Origin: CAZJYI01 sp964550025
GTDB lineage: Bacteria > Verrucomicrobiota > Kiritimatiellia > UBA8416 > CAYOBW01
Assembly (NCBI GenBank): GCA_964550025.1
Contig: CAZJYI010000055.1
Span: forward strand, 3,258-67,257
DNA: 64,000 nucleotides
Reading direction: 5' to 3'
The notes beneath the pieces were generated by a model. That model was not told the DNA's origin and made no database searches. It saw nothing but the letters and a program-made list of their open reading frames with translations. Shown piece after piece: positions 26,763 through 37,085 of this stretch. How positions within the stretch are numbered: position 1 is the first letter of the stretch; each line of letters opens with the position of its first letter. The position numbers and the translations under genes were made by a program.

Positions 26763-26883
26763 ACGGGCTTGCAATCGGCCCCGCCAGACCGTAGTCTTCT
26801 CCAGAGGACAAAGTACTACAGCCGGAAGCGATGGATAGTGCTTCCGAAAGTGCATTTGCATCTGGAGAGAACGGCGAAACGGG

Positions 26884-27387
26884 ATGATAAAGAAGAAAAT
26901 AGCCATGCTGGGGGCGTTTTCCGTGGGGAAAACGAGCCTCGTCGAGCGGTTCATTCACAGTATCTTCTCTGAACGGTACCTGACGACGGTCGGGGTGAAG
27001 ATCAACAAGAAGGAAGTGGATGTCGGCGGAGAGGCCGTCACATTGCTCGTCTGGGACATTCACGGCGAAGACAGCATTCAGGAAGTATCGATGCGGTATC
27101 TGCGGGGGGCTTCCGGCTACCTGCTCGTGGTGGACGGTACACGGGAGAACACGCTGGAGACGGCACGCAACCTGCAGCATCGGGTGAAGGCGGAACTCGG
27201 CGAATTGCCGTTTATCGCCCTGCTCAACAAGTCGGATCTCGAACAGGAGTGGAAGATCGACGACGGGATCCGGTGCGCCCTCCGGGAACAGGGGTGGCGG
27301 ATCATGGATACCAGCGCCAAGACGGGACTGGGAGTCGAGGAGGCCTTCTCCGAGCTCACTCGTCTCATGCTGGCGCAGGAGAGCTGA
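26884..27387 (+). CDS. Ras/Rab-like small GTPase
   Basis: 167 aa with all G-boxes: G1 GAFSVGKTS (10-18), G2 Thr in LTTVGV (about 35-38), G3 WDIHGED (58-64), G4 NKSD (116-119) and G5 TSAK (144-147). In G3 the usual TAGQE is IHGED, so the Gln that drives hydrolysis in Ras is Glu; slow intrinsic hydrolysis or dependence on a partner is likely. There is no C-terminal prenylation motif. It is soluble and probably recruited by the OmpA-like protein upstream. Prokaryotic Ras-like GTPases commonly neighbour an OmpA-family gene and a signalling output gene. Gap to the next gene is 32 bp. Confidence 0.93.
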   Translation: MIKKKIAMLGAFSVGKTSLVERFIHSIFSERYLTTVGVKINKKEVDVGGEAVTLLVWDIHGEDSIQEVSMRYLRGASGYLLVVDGTRENTLETARNLQHRVKAELGELPFIALLNKSDLEQEWKIDDGIRCALREQGWRIMDTSAKTGLGVEEAFSELTRLMLAQES

Positions 27388-27419
27388 CGGCTTTGGGCTT
27401 GAGATAGCGGGCCGAGCAC

Positions 27420-29138
<1,719 letters not shown>

Positions 29139-29191
29139 GTTAACTAGACAGTGAGCAGAGTGCACTGGCAGGACGTTTCCGGAGAAGTTGA

Positions 29192-29629
29192 ATGAGTGTG
29201 GCAGACAGTGACAAACGGCGTTTCATGCGGCACCCCACCTCCATCCCCATCACGTGCCGCAAGATTGGCCATGAACGTGCTTCGGCGAGCGAGATGCAGA
29301 ACGTGAGCTTCGGCGGGCTGGCTTTCGTTTCGGAGGAGGAGTACCGCCCCGGCGACCTGGTGGATCTGACCTTTCCCTATCTCAAGAACCGGCCCAGTAT
29401 TCACGGACAGATCATGTGGACGCGCACACTCGGAACGAACGGCAACACACGCTACGTCGACGGGCTCCGCTTCCATGACGAGCGTTCACATTTCCGTGCG
29501 CGGCTCGTGGAGCAAATCTCCCATATCGAATCGTACTGCCAGGTGCAGCGGCGGCTGGGGCGCGATATCGATATCGATGGCGCCGCCAGGGAATGGGTCG
29601 AGAAGTACGCCTCGCGCTTCCCGCAATAA
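29192..29629 (+). CDS. PilZ-domain protein, likely c-di-GMP receptor
   Basis: 145 aa, ATG at 29192 with GGAGAAG upstream. The two ligand motifs are present: RRFMRHP (RxxxR) near residue 10 and NVSFGG (D/NxSxxG) near 38. The beta-barrel continues through GDLVDLTFPYL and YVDGLRFHD, and the C-terminus is helical. It is soluble. Located 53 bp after the sigma-54 activator on the same strand, so it may be part of the same output. A GGDEF enzyme that could supply the ligand is at 57417-58382. Confidence 0.9.
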   Translation: MSVADSDKRRFMRHPTSIPITCRKIGHERASASEMQNVSFGGLAFVSEEEYRPGDLVDLTFPYLKNRPSIHGQIMWTRTLGTNGNTRYVDGLRFHDERSHFRARLVEQISHIESYCQVQRRLGRDIDIDGAAREWVEKYASRFPQ

Positions 29630-29778
29630 TCCCCCCGCTGCGTGTCCAACGACTGTACCGCGCGAGACAAACTCTGAAGAATGAGACACGCCGGCCGGAG
29701 AACGGGTGTCCCAATGACGGCCCCTTCTCCCGTTTTCATCACACCGGCACGCTTTCTGCGTCGAACTTGCTGAGACAA

Positions 29779-30363
29779 ATGAGAAGACTGGCGACGATAG
29801 CAATGGCCTTGGGAACGGGGCTGGCGGTTGTACTACTCCTCACCGCAGGGGAAAAGCCTCGTGGCGACGGGGACGGAAAGCAGCGGGCCGCGAACCCGGT
29901 CGGGGGGAAGAGCGCCATGGACGCGCGACACGACGTCAAAGACAGCGAGTGGCGTCAACGCCTGACGCCGGAACAGTACCGCGTGACGCGCCAGAAGGGT
30001 ACCGAGCGGGCGTTCACGGGGAAGTACTGGAACCACAAGCAAAAGGGACATTACGCGTGTGTCTGTTGCGGACGGCTTCTGTTCGCGTCGGATACCAAGT
30101 TCGCGTCGGGTTGTGGATGGCCAAGCTTCTGGAAAGCGCTGGAGAAGGTGAACATCAAGGAGAAGGCCGATCACAGCCACGGCATGGTTCGCACGGAAGT
30201 CGTCTGCTCGGGGTGTGATGCACACCTGGGCCACGTTTTCGACGACGGGCCGCCACCGAGCGGCAGGCGCTACTGCATCAACTCCGCCGCTCTCAACTTC
30301 CTCCCTGCCGAAAAGGACGACGAAGACGGGAAGGAGAACCCCGCCCAGGAAAAGTCACCTTAG
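29779..30363 (+). CDS. msrB: Peptide-methionine (R)-S-oxide reductase, membrane-anchored
   Basis: 194 aa from the ATG at 29779; the frame is open further upstream but overlaps the PilZ gene without conserved sequence. An N-terminal hydrophobic segment (LATIAMALGTGLAVVLLLTAG) acts as signal peptide or anchor, placing the enzyme outside the cytoplasm. The MsrB domain follows: LTPEQYRVTRQKGTERAFTGKYW, the zinc pairs CVCC and CSGC, GWPSFW, and the catalytic Cys in RYCINSAAL. It repairs oxidised methionine in envelope proteins. The C-terminal tail is short and charged. Confidence 0.95.
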   Translation: MRRLATIAMALGTGLAVVLLLTAGEKPRGDGDGKQRAANPVGGKSAMDARHDVKDSEWRQRLTPEQYRVTRQKGTERAFTGKYWNHKQKGHYACVCCGRLLFASDTKFASGCGWPSFWKALEKVNIKEKADHSHGMVRTEVVCSGCDAHLGHVFDDGPPPSGRRYCINSAALNFLPAEKDDEDGKENPAQEKSP

Positions 30364-30560
30364 TCCTTGGGCGGCGTAGCCGCAACCAAAGAGGTCAGGG
30401 GGGAGCCCTCTCTCCACGACACCCGCCACGCGCCACCCGACGCCCACTCCCCATTGCCACTCCGAACCTCGCGTTTTCACCCCGGTCCTGCGTGGTCAGG
30501 GCACTGATCTCTGTCGATTCTCCTTGCCTGTCCGCCGCTATCCGATAACATACGGGCGCA
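30364..30560. other. Intergenic region with CGCCAC-type iterated words
   Basis: About 200 bp. At 30412-30466 there is a series of CCACGCGCCACCCG/CGCCCACTCC words, similar to the iterated tract upstream of exbB. No gene. Confidence 0.4.
30524..30551 (+). promoter_or_regulatory. Candidate promoter giving a near-leaderless receiver mRNA
   Basis: TTGCCT (30524-30529), a 16-nt spacer and TAACAT (30546-30551). Transcription would begin about 30558, only a few bases before the ATG at 30561, and that ATG has no ribosome site. Confidence 0.35.
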
Positions 30561-31013
30561 ATGAGAATTTCTATTGCCTCTTCGGACCAGAAAGGTGACG
30601 GCAACGTCGTCCCCGTCGCGTGCAACAGCGACAGGATTCTCATCGTCGAAGACGAGGGGACCATCGCGGACCTGTTTGCCATCATTCTTTCCAGCGCCCT
30701 CCCGGATGCAGCCATCGACAAGGTCGAGAGTGGCGAGGAGGCCCTGGAGCAGTTTGCCGAGCACCATCACGCCCTCGTCATCACGGACGTGAACATGCCG
30801 CGCATACCCGGCGATGCCCTCTACCGCAAAATTGAGGAGCTCTGCGCCGGGAGGATCTGGAAGACACCTGCCGTGCTGTTCTGTACCGGGCAGGTTCACA
30901 ACTCGGGAGTCAACAGCATCATCGCCAACGACAGTCGGCACGGCATCCTGGTCAAGCCCGTCGATCCGGGTCGCCTGGTCGAGGCCGTGCAGTCAAAGCT
31001 GGACGCGTCCTGA
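30561..31013 (+). CDS. Single-domain response regulator (receiver)
   Basis: 150 aa. An N-terminal extension of about 24 residues precedes a CheY-like domain: acidic pair in LIVEDEG, phospho-acceptor Asp in VITDVNMPRIPG, Thr in LFCTGQ and Lys in ILVKPVDP. No output domain, so it signals by protein contact. No kinase gene is adjacent. The start has no ribosome site and lies just after a candidate promoter, consistent with leaderless translation. Confidence 0.9.
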   Translation: MRISIASSDQKGDGNVVPVACNSDRILIVEDEGTIADLFAIILSSALPDAAIDKVESGEEALEQFAEHHHALVITDVNMPRIPGDALYRKIEELCAGRIWKTPAVLFCTGQVHNSGVNSIIANDSRHGILVKPVDPGRLVEAVQSKLDAS

Positions 31014-31072
31014 GCCTGGGAGAGCGCTCCCCGTGCGCGAACCGGGCCGGAACCCGGAATGGCCCCGTCGTT

Positions 31073-31684
31073 ATGCCGGCACAGCAACTAACGCTGACGA
31101 TCGTCGACTTCGAATCCACGGGCAAGGTCGAGTCGTTTCCCGACGAGCCCTGGCAGATCGGAATGGTGCTCTTCAAAGACGGGCGCGTTGAGCGCGCGGA
31201 CAGCTTCTGCAGCCTGCTTCGCGTCGGCCCGCGCCCTTTCAATCCCTACGCGCCCGGACGCCACGCCCGGCTCCGCGACCAGATGGCTTCGGCGCCCACG
31301 CTGCCCGAGCTTTGGCCTCGCCTGAAACCGTGGCTGACGGGACGCCCGCTCTGTGCACACAATGCGGCTACGGAAAGACGCTTTCTGAAAAACGCCTTTC
31401 CGCTGCACAAGAGCGGCCCATGGGTCGACACACTGAAACTGACCCGTATCGCCTACCCGGACCTGGTTTCCTACAAGCTCGAAGACCTCCTGCATTCTCT
31501 GGACCTGGCCCAGCGCGTCAACCGCCTCTGTCCCGGCCTCGCGCCGCACGACGCGCTATACGACTCCGTCGCCTGCGGCGTACTGCTCGAACACCTGGTG
31601 CGACAGCCCGCCTGGGACGGGGTCCCCATGGAGACGTTGGTGCATGCCAGGCGTCACGCAATCGGAGGAAACCACCGAGCATGA
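31073..31684 (+). CDS. DEDDh-family 3'-5' exonuclease (DnaQ-like)
   Basis: 203 aa. Exo I motif VDFEST (D and E), Exo II region HNAATERRFL and Exo III region HDALYDSVA (His and Asp) are all present, as in PolC/DnaQ-type exonucleases and RNase T. It is soluble and consists of the exonuclease domain only. Its stop overlaps the nitroreductase start in an ATGA (31681-31684), so translation is coupled. Likely role is trimming DNA or RNA 3' ends, substrate not determinable here. Confidence 0.9.
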   Translation: MPAQQLTLTIVDFESTGKVESFPDEPWQIGMVLFKDGRVERADSFCSLLRVGPRPFNPYAPGRHARLRDQMASAPTLPELWPRLKPWLTGRPLCAHNAATERRFLKNAFPLHKSGPWVDTLKLTRIAYPDLVSYKLEDLLHSLDLAQRVNRLCPGLAPHDALYDSVACGVLLEHLVRQPAWDGVPMETLVHARRHAIGGNHRA

Positions 31685-32301
31685 ACACCCTGGAAGCCAT
31701 TTCGTCCCGACGGTCGATCAGACGCTTCGCCGACAAGCCGATCGCCCCCGCCGTCATCACGACCTGCCTCGAGGCGGCCCGCCTGGCGCCGTCGTCTACG
31801 AACTCACAGCCATGGAAGCTGGTAGTCGTGCAGTCGCCGGCAAGGCGTGCGCAACTGGCCGCGGCCGCCTATGGCCAGACGCACGTTGCCGGAGCCGCGG
31901 TCCTGTTTGCCGTCCTGGGCGACCGCAAGGCATTCCGTCGCCGTTTCCGGCGCGGAAAGGAGCTGCAGGAGGTGGGGGCCATCGCTCCCATGTCGCAGGA
32001 ACTGACGACCGGCTACGAGGCATTTGAGCGTGCCATGAATCCGGATGTGGCGATCACCACCAACTGCATGCTGGCGGCACAGAACCTTGTCATTGCGGCA
32101 ACCGACCAGGGACTCGGCACGTGCTGGGTCATGCTGTTCGACGCCGAGAGAGTTTCGGAGACGCTGGCACTGCCGAAGGGCCTCTTCCCGGTCGCCCTGA
32201 TCGCGGCAGGCTACCCCGCGGAACAGCCCGAAGCCCGTCCGCGCTACGCGCTGAACGAGATCGCGTGCGAAGAGACGCTGGACCACCCGTGGGACGGATG
32301 A
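31681..32301 (+). CDS. Nitroreductase-family FMN oxidoreductase
   Basis: 206 aa. The N-terminal FMN-binding signature SSRRSIRRFADKPI is followed by ARLAPSSTNSQPWKLVVV. Near the C-terminus AGYPAEQPEARPRYALNEI completes the nitroreductase pattern; the family is dimeric and uses FMN with NAD(P)H. An insert around 85-115 (KAFRRRFRRGKELQEVG) is longer than in many members. Substrate unknown. Coupled to the exonuclease gene. Confidence 0.92.
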   Translation: MNTLEAISSRRSIRRFADKPIAPAVITTCLEAARLAPSSTNSQPWKLVVVQSPARRAQLAAAAYGQTHVAGAAVLFAVLGDRKAFRRRFRRGKELQEVGAIAPMSQELTTGYEAFERAMNPDVAITTNCMLAAQNLVIAATDQGLGTCWVMLFDAERVSETLALPKGLFPVALIAAGYPAEQPEARPRYALNEIACEETLDHPWDG

Positions 32302-32413
32302 TCTCCCGGCATGTGCCGGGAATCGTCCACCGCTATCGTCGCCCGCCATCGTCCGCCGAGCGGAGCGAGTACGGGACGAGGAAGATGAATCGAACGGCGG
32401 TAGAGTCTACCTG

Positions 32414-33154
32414 TCACGGGGTTCCCCGCAGCAGCTCCCGCCGCACGTCCGCGATCGTCCTTGCGTCCGCCGCGAGGATCCGTTCGAGCTGCTCCCGTGC
32501 GGCGACCAAGGTCGGCGCAGACACCAGCAGCGACTCGCTGCCGTGCAGTTCCCCGGCCGAGAAGACCCGTCTATGGGACTGCGTGCCGTCGCTCTCCCAA
32601 ACGTCGGTGACCCTCCGTCTCGTTCCGCACGGGCTTCGGTGCACGCCGAGAAAGAACACCAGGTTCATGGACCGGAAGTCGGTCTTCCCCACACCGTTCT
32701 CCCGGCAGATCTGCTCCCGCGCTTCTTCGAGCGTGTCGGCGTGCAGGTTCGTGGCCAGCATGTGTCCGGCCGCGGGCAAGGCGAAGTAGTGGCGTAGCGC
32801 TTCACCCCACAGGTAGGCATAGTACGGTCCGCGGCCGATTTCGTGGCAGATGCAGCAGCAACGTTGTGGCTCGGTCTCAAGCTCGAAGATCGTGCCAAGC
32901 CCGTCGGCAGCCACGAGCTCCACGTCCGGCGGGACGAGATTGAGCAGCGCGCCCATGACGGTTGTCTTGCCGGCCCCGCCGGGGGACGCGCCCACCATGA
33001 ACGAAGCGCCTCCCCCGATCGCCGCAAGGGCATAGGCGGCCAGTTTACGTGTGAGCGTTCCCGCGTCGAGAAGGTCCATGATCGACAACATGCGCCCGCC
33101 GCGCTGGTTGCAGCGCTCGATCTCGGTGCAATGGGCTGAAACGGCGTCGTTCAT
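32414..33154 (-). CDS. PilT/GspE-like P-loop ATPase, short form
   Basis: 246 aa from the ATG at 33154, which overlaps the upstream M50 stop as ATGA. Walker A is GASPGGAGKTT (55-65). Further features typical of secretion-type ATPases are EIGRGPYYAYLWGEAL and the HMLATNLHADTLEEAREQI stretch, which resembles the TLHTNSA region of PilT/GspE proteins. An unusual Cys cluster, RCCCICHE, lies between them. The protein is much shorter than GspE and lacks its N-domains, so it may be a stand-alone motor or regulatory ATPase. It is the last gene of the four-gene operon. Confidence 0.75.
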   Translation of the reverse strand: MNDAVSAHCTEIERCNQRGGRMLSIMDLLDAGTLTRKLAAYALAAIGGGASFMVGASPGGAGKTTVMGALLNLVPPDVELVAADGLGTIFELETEPQRCCCICHEIGRGPYYAYLWGEALRHYFALPAAGHMLATNLHADTLEEAREQICRENGVGKTDFRSMNLVFFLGVHRSPCGTRRRVTDVWESDGTQSHRRVFSAGELHGSESLLVSAPTLVAAREQLERILAADARTIADVRRELLRGTP

Positions 33155-33786
33155 GCCGGCGACAGGACGCGCAGCAGGAGGTTCGCAAGGGGCCACATCA
33201 CGTGATCCAGGACGCCGAGCAAGAGCAGGCCGAAGATGATCAGGAAGCCGAAGCGCCCCAGGCTCAGGTAGCTGCGCGCCGTCTCGTGCGGCAGGAAGGC
33301 GGCAACGATGTGCGAACCGTCCAACGGCGGAATCGGCATGAGGTTGAATACCGCCAGGACGACGTTGATCAGGCACAGGTGCAGGAGGAAGAAGCTGAGG
33401 AACTCGGCGAAAGTCCCGGAGCCGACAAGCAGCAGCAACCTGAGCAGGACGCCGGCCACGGTGGCCAGGGCCAGGTTCGTCGCGGGACCCGCCGCCGCCA
33501 CGTACATCCCGCCCTTCCGTGGGTCGCGGAAGTAGGCGGGGTTGAACGGCACCGGCTTGGCCCACCCCAGCAAGACCGGGCTTCCGGTCAGTGCCAACAT
33601 GAGCGGCAGCAGGATAGAGCCCATGGGGTCGACGTGCGCGATGGGATTGAGTGTGAGCCGGCCCGCATGGCTGGCCGTCGGATCGCCCAGGCGATAGGCG
33701 GCATAACCGTGAGCCACCTCGTGCAGAACAACCGAGAGGGCAAGCGCCGTCAGCTTGACGATTGTCTCTATGGCCGTCTGCATCAT
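33151..33786 (-). CDS. M50-family site-2-type protease, minimal form
   Basis: 211 aa. Zinc motif HEVAH at 22-26 and second motif FNLMPIPPLDGSH. The intervening stretch GDPTASHAGRLTLNPIAHVDPMGS is the hallmark of the small FtsH-independent 'site-2 protease family' clan found widely in bacteria. Five to six membrane helices. The start at 33786 overlaps the stop of the URO-D-like gene (ATGA, 33783-33786), and its stop overlaps the ATPase start. Substrate unknown. Confidence 0.93.
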   Translation of the reverse strand: MMQTAIETIVKLTALALSVVLHEVAHGYAAYRLGDPTASHAGRLTLNPIAHVDPMGSILLPLMLALTGSPVLLGWAKPVPFNPAYFRDPRKGGMYVAAAGPATNLALATVAGVLLRLLLLVGSGTFAEFLSFFLLHLCLINVVLAVFNLMPIPPLDGSHIVAAFLPHETARSYLSLGRFGFLIIFGLLLLGVLDHVMWPLANLLLRVLSPA

Positions 33787-34943
33787 AGACCCAGTACGGT
33801 CTGGCGCTCCTCCACGATGGTCTCGACGAGGGCCTTGACGTTTTCGAGCGGAACGTCGTTCATCACCTCCTGGCTGGGGGCAATGATGTGCCCACCCCCC
33901 TTGCCAAGGAGGCGGATCGTGTTGCGTGCCAACTCCCTCACCTGGTCGGGCGTACCGAATGGCAGTACGTCCTGGGTTTCGATGCCGCCCCAGAACACGA
34001 GGTCTTTGCCATACTCCTTCTTCAGGAGGGTGAGGTCCATGCAGGGCTGCACGGGCTCGATGACGCGCAGGCCGATCTCCAGCAGGTCGGGAATGAAATC
34101 CGTCAGGCACCCGCAGGAATGCATGATGATGGGGATGCCGGCGTCGTTGTAGGGCTGCCACGCCTCCTTGAGGTAGGGCAGAACAAACTCGCGGAACATA
34201 CCCTTGGAGAAGAACGTGCCCACCTGCGTTCCAAGATCGTCTCCGTGATGCGCAACCTTGAACCCCATCTCCACGACCTTCTTCGCATATTCGACCTTGT
34301 ACGCGGTGATCTTCTCGAGCAGCGCGTGCACGGTTTTCGGCTTGAGCGTCAGGTTTAGCATGAACTCCTGGAACCCCATCAGGGCGTAGGCGCGTTCGTA
34401 TATGCCAAAGTAGCCTGAAGGCATGACGAGGAACTCCCCGGACTGCTCCTCGAGGTCCCGGGTCATCTCTTCGAAGATGCGGTCCCGCGTGATGTCCGGG
34501 GCGTTGTAGTTGGCCACGGCCTCCTCGATGTCCTGGTACAGAACGTCGATGTTCACGTCCGGTGGCATGAACTGCGCGACCTCCGGCCCCGCCTTCTTCT
34601 GGAGCGGGTGGAAGCAGGCGAAGAAACCGTCCGATCCCACCTCGATGCCCATGCCCCACGCGTCGTAAACACGCTTGGCCTCCCAGTGCGGTCCGCAGAA
34701 CCCCAACTCCTTGAGCCTGGCCATTTCCTCCCTGTCGTTGCGGAAGAACAAAGGCTTGTCGTGGTAGGAGAGCGCGATACTGATGTGGTTCTCGAGGTAT
34801 CCCTCGAGCGCGTCCGGACCGGCAAGGCCCAGCGCCTCGCTGATTTCCTTGTCGCGCGTACGGTCCGAGAAGGTGATCTGGCTGGGCAGATAGTCCACGT
34901 CCTGGCCCTTGATGACCCGCAGTACTCTTTCTTCCTTCGTCAT
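33783..34943 (-). CDS. Uroporphyrinogen decarboxylase-family protein (MtaA/CmuA-like)
   Basis: 386 aa, ATG at 34943 after AGGAGG. The fold is URO-D/methyltransferase type (MTKEERVLRVIKGQDVDYLP, DDLGTQVGTFFSKGMFREFVLP). The zinc-binding pattern IMHSCGC plus a later Cys in PVQPCMDL is that of corrinoid:coenzyme methyltransferases rather than of true HemE, and HemE substrate residues are not evident. PVC bacteria carry many such paralogues of unknown substrate. It follows the SMP-30-like gene by 18 bp and is coupled to the M50 gene. Confidence 0.88.
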   Translation of the reverse strand: MTKEERVLRVIKGQDVDYLPSQITFSDRTRDKEISEALGLAGPDALEGYLENHISIALSYHDKPLFFRNDREEMARLKELGFCGPHWEAKRVYDAWGMGIEVGSDGFFACFHPLQKKAGPEVAQFMPPDVNIDVLYQDIEEAVANYNAPDITRDRIFEEMTRDLEEQSGEFLVMPSGYFGIYERAYALMGFQEFMLNLTLKPKTVHALLEKITAYKVEYAKKVVEMGFKVAHHGDDLGTQVGTFFSKGMFREFVLPYLKEAWQPYNDAGIPIIMHSCGCLTDFIPDLLEIGLRVIEPVQPCMDLTLLKKEYGKDLVFWGGIETQDVLPFGTPDQVRELARNTIRLLGKGGGHIIAPSQEVMNDVPLENVKALVETIVEERQTVLGL

Positions 34944-34961
34944 GGCGATGACCTCCTGCTG

Positions 34962-35834
34962 CTATCCTGCGAATTCCGGTTCCAAACGTCCCGTGATGTC
35001 CGTTTCAATCCTGAACAAGTCCCCGGCCTGGGGCTGGGCCGCGCGCTCCTCGTCGCTCAGCATGAACCAGGCGGTGGTGATATAGAGCACGTTGAGGTCG
35101 CGGCCACCGAACCCCATGCAGGTGACGTTGGCAACGGGCAGCTTGATTTCCCTCTCGATCTTCCCGTCGGGGTCATAGCGCGTGACCCGCCAGCCGCCCC
35201 AATGCGCGCTCCAGACGTAGCCGTCCGCGTCGACGATCAGTCCGTCGGGCCAACCGGCCTCCCCCGGCACATCGACAAAGGTGCGCCGTCCGCTGACCGC
35301 ACCGGCTTCAACATCGTAGTCGTAGGCGAGGATCCTGCCGTGGAACATGTCCGTCACGTACAAAGTCCGCGCGTCGGGGCTGAACCCGATGCCGTTGGCC
35401 ACGGCATAGCCCGTGTCGAGTTTCTGGATGCCGAGGTCAGGGTCCAGCCGGTAGAGCGAACCGTCCGGTGCGTTGAGATCCTCGTCGTTGAGCGTGCCGA
35501 TCAGGAAGCGGCCTTTCGGATCGACGGCCCCGTCATTGAAACGCAAGGCCGGATTGTCGGCCTCCGGGTCTATGATGAACGTGCTTTCGTTCTGCTCCTC
35601 GTTCCAGAAGTACAACCCGGTCTTGGTTGCCAATATCCACTTCCCTTTGCCGCGCCTGGCGAGGGCCGTGATGGGGACGTCGAGCGACCATTCCTTCGTC
35701 TGGCCGTCGGCGGGGTCGTAGCGGCGGACTTTCGCGTCTCCCAGGTCGATCCAGTAGACGGCCTGTTCGTCCGGTATCCAGATCGGCGTCTCGCCGGCAA
35801 GGTCCTGTGCAGGCACAATGTGCTCCAGGCTCAT
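34962..35834 (-). CDS. SMP-30/gluconolactonase-family protein
   Basis: 290 aa, ATG at 35834 after AGGAGGAGAG. The six-bladed propeller pattern is clear: GETPIWIPDEQAVYWIDLG, RFNDGAVDPKGRFLIGT, VANGIGFSPDARTLYVTD and WPDGLIVDADGYVWSAHWGG. These contribute the metal-binding Glu, Asn and Asp residues of gluconolactonases and regucalcin. It is cytoplasmic. It probably hydrolyses a sugar lactone. It leads the operon with the URO-D-like gene, M50 protease and ATPase. Confidence 0.93.
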   Translation of the reverse strand: MSLEHIVPAQDLAGETPIWIPDEQAVYWIDLGDAKVRRYDPADGQTKEWSLDVPITALARRGKGKWILATKTGLYFWNEEQNESTFIIDPEADNPALRFNDGAVDPKGRFLIGTLNDEDLNAPDGSLYRLDPDLGIQKLDTGYAVANGIGFSPDARTLYVTDMFHGRILAYDYDVEAGAVSGRRTFVDVPGEAGWPDGLIVDADGYVWSAHWGGWRVTRYDPDGKIEREIKLPVANVTCMGFGGRDLNVLYITTAWFMLSDEERAAQPQAGDLFRIETDITGRLEPEFAG

Positions 35835-36222
35835 GACTCTCCTCCTCGGATCGGTTGCAGTTGCAGATCTTGAGTGGAGAAAGGCTACAGGGAAACCGCG
35901 TTTGTGTAAAGAAGAAGGCTCACGGGCGTTTGGCGCCCTGACACGCGACACGCTCTGGAGGGGCGGCGGCCTCGACGCCCTTCCCACGGCCGCGTGATGC
36001 GGCGAAGGCCCCGTTGCGGCCGAACGAGTTCCTTGAGACCGGCGTAGTCTGTGCGATGTCACGACCATCACCGATCGTAATCGCAATTTCTCGCGCCCCG
36101 ATCGTCCCGGATCGGTTGGGAGCGATTGGTGAGGGGGAGGAGTGGGATTACGATTGGGGAAGGGAAGACCGTGTTCACCGCGGTTGGATTCCCCCCTTGA
36201 CGCACCGTTGCGTTCCACTACC
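35835..36222. repeat. Intergenic region with palindromic element copy 1
   Basis: 388 bp, no gene; it separates divergent genes. The right half carries an imperfect inverted repeat: left arm at about 36070-36107 (ACCGATCGTAATCGC and onward) and right arm at 36121-36164 (AGCGATTGGTGAGGGGGAGG and onward, with GTGGGATTACGATTGGGGA). The same unit recurs at 37779-37878 and 38261-38380. Confidence 0.6.
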
Positions 36223-37059
36223 ATGTCGCTTATGGCACGAAAGAAACGGGAGCGTTCGATACCGCCGAGAACTCGCGTCTGGCAGGTCGTGGAGGCCGCT
36301 CGCAAGGGCGACCACCTGAGCCGCGGTTTCGACATCTCCATTCTCGCGCTGATCTTCCTGAACGTGCTCGCCGTTATCATCGGCACGGTCCAGTCCGTTG
36401 AGCAGCGCTTCGGGGAGATTCTCTACCAGTTCGAAGTCTTCTCCGTCGTCATCTTCACGGCCGAATACGCTGCCCGGGTCTGGTCCTGCGTGACCGACAA
36501 GCGTTTCGCCTCCCCGTGGCGCGGCCGCCTGCGCTTCGTCTTCACCCCCATGGCATTGATCGACCTTCTGGCCATCGTTCCGTTCTACCTCCCGTTCACG
36601 GGCCTCGACCTCCGTTTTGTGAGGGTCATGCGGTTGCTGCGCATCGTGCGCATTGCAAAGGTCGGACGCTACTACAGCTCTCTGGGCCACATCAGGGCCG
36701 TCTTCCGCGACAAGAAGGAAGAGCTCGTGCTGACGAGCTTCCTCATGGGCGTACTGCTCATTCTGTCGGCGTCCGTGATGTACTACTGCGAGAACAGCCG
36801 GCAGCCCGAAGCGTTCTCGAGCATCCCCGCCTCGATCTGGTGGGCCGTCGCCACGCTGACGACCGTCGGTTACGGCGACATCTACCCCGTCACCGCCGTC
36901 GGCAAAGCGTGCGCGTCCCTGATCGCGATTCTCGGCATCGGCATGTTTGCCCTGCCGACCGGCATTCTCGGGGCCGGTTTCGTCGATCAGATCCAGAAGA
37001 GAAAACGAAGAAAGACCCGCAAGTGCCCCCACTGCGGCGAAAAGATCGAGATAGACTGA
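36223..37059 (+). CDS. Voltage-gated potassium channel, six-helix type
   Basis: 278 aa (ATG at 36223; a second at 36232 is also possible). It has a short basic N-terminus, a voltage-sensor S1-S4 with arginine-spaced S4 RFVRVMRLLRIVRIAKVGR, and a pore with selectivity filter TLTTVGYGD before S6. The C-terminus carries a small zinc-ribbon-like CPHCGEK in place of an RCK domain. It is an inner-membrane K+ channel. The CDP-alcohol phosphatidyltransferase gene follows after 26 bp. Confidence 0.94.
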   Translation: MSLMARKKRERSIPPRTRVWQVVEAARKGDHLSRGFDISILALIFLNVLAVIIGTVQSVEQRFGEILYQFEVFSVVIFTAEYAARVWSCVTDKRFASPWRGRLRFVFTPMALIDLLAIVPFYLPFTGLDLRFVRVMRLLRIVRIAKVGRYYSSLGHIRAVFRDKKEELVLTSFLMGVLLILSASVMYYCENSRQPEAFSSIPASIWWAVATLTTVGYGDIYPVTAVGKACASLIAILGIGMFALPTGILGAGFVDQIQKRKRRKTRKCPHCGEKIEID

Positions 37060-37085
37060 CGCAACAGGAAACCGGAGGGCAAACC

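Larger units (their letters stand above)
26438..26883. other. Intergenic leader region upstream of the GTPase gene
   Basis: 446 bp without a gene. It holds a candidate sigma-54 promoter (26596-26611), a possible GTAAGG...CCTTAC pairing (about 26641/26692) and a strong hairpin terminator (26722-26762). About 120 nt of untranslated sequence then precedes the GTPase ATG. A small RNA or attenuated leader is possible. Confidence 0.5.

Noticed and set aside
33783..34943. True heme-pathway uroporphyrinogen decarboxylase (hemE)
   Set aside because: The HSCGC pattern with a later Cys matches corrinoid-type methyltransferases, and HemE substrate residues are not evident.
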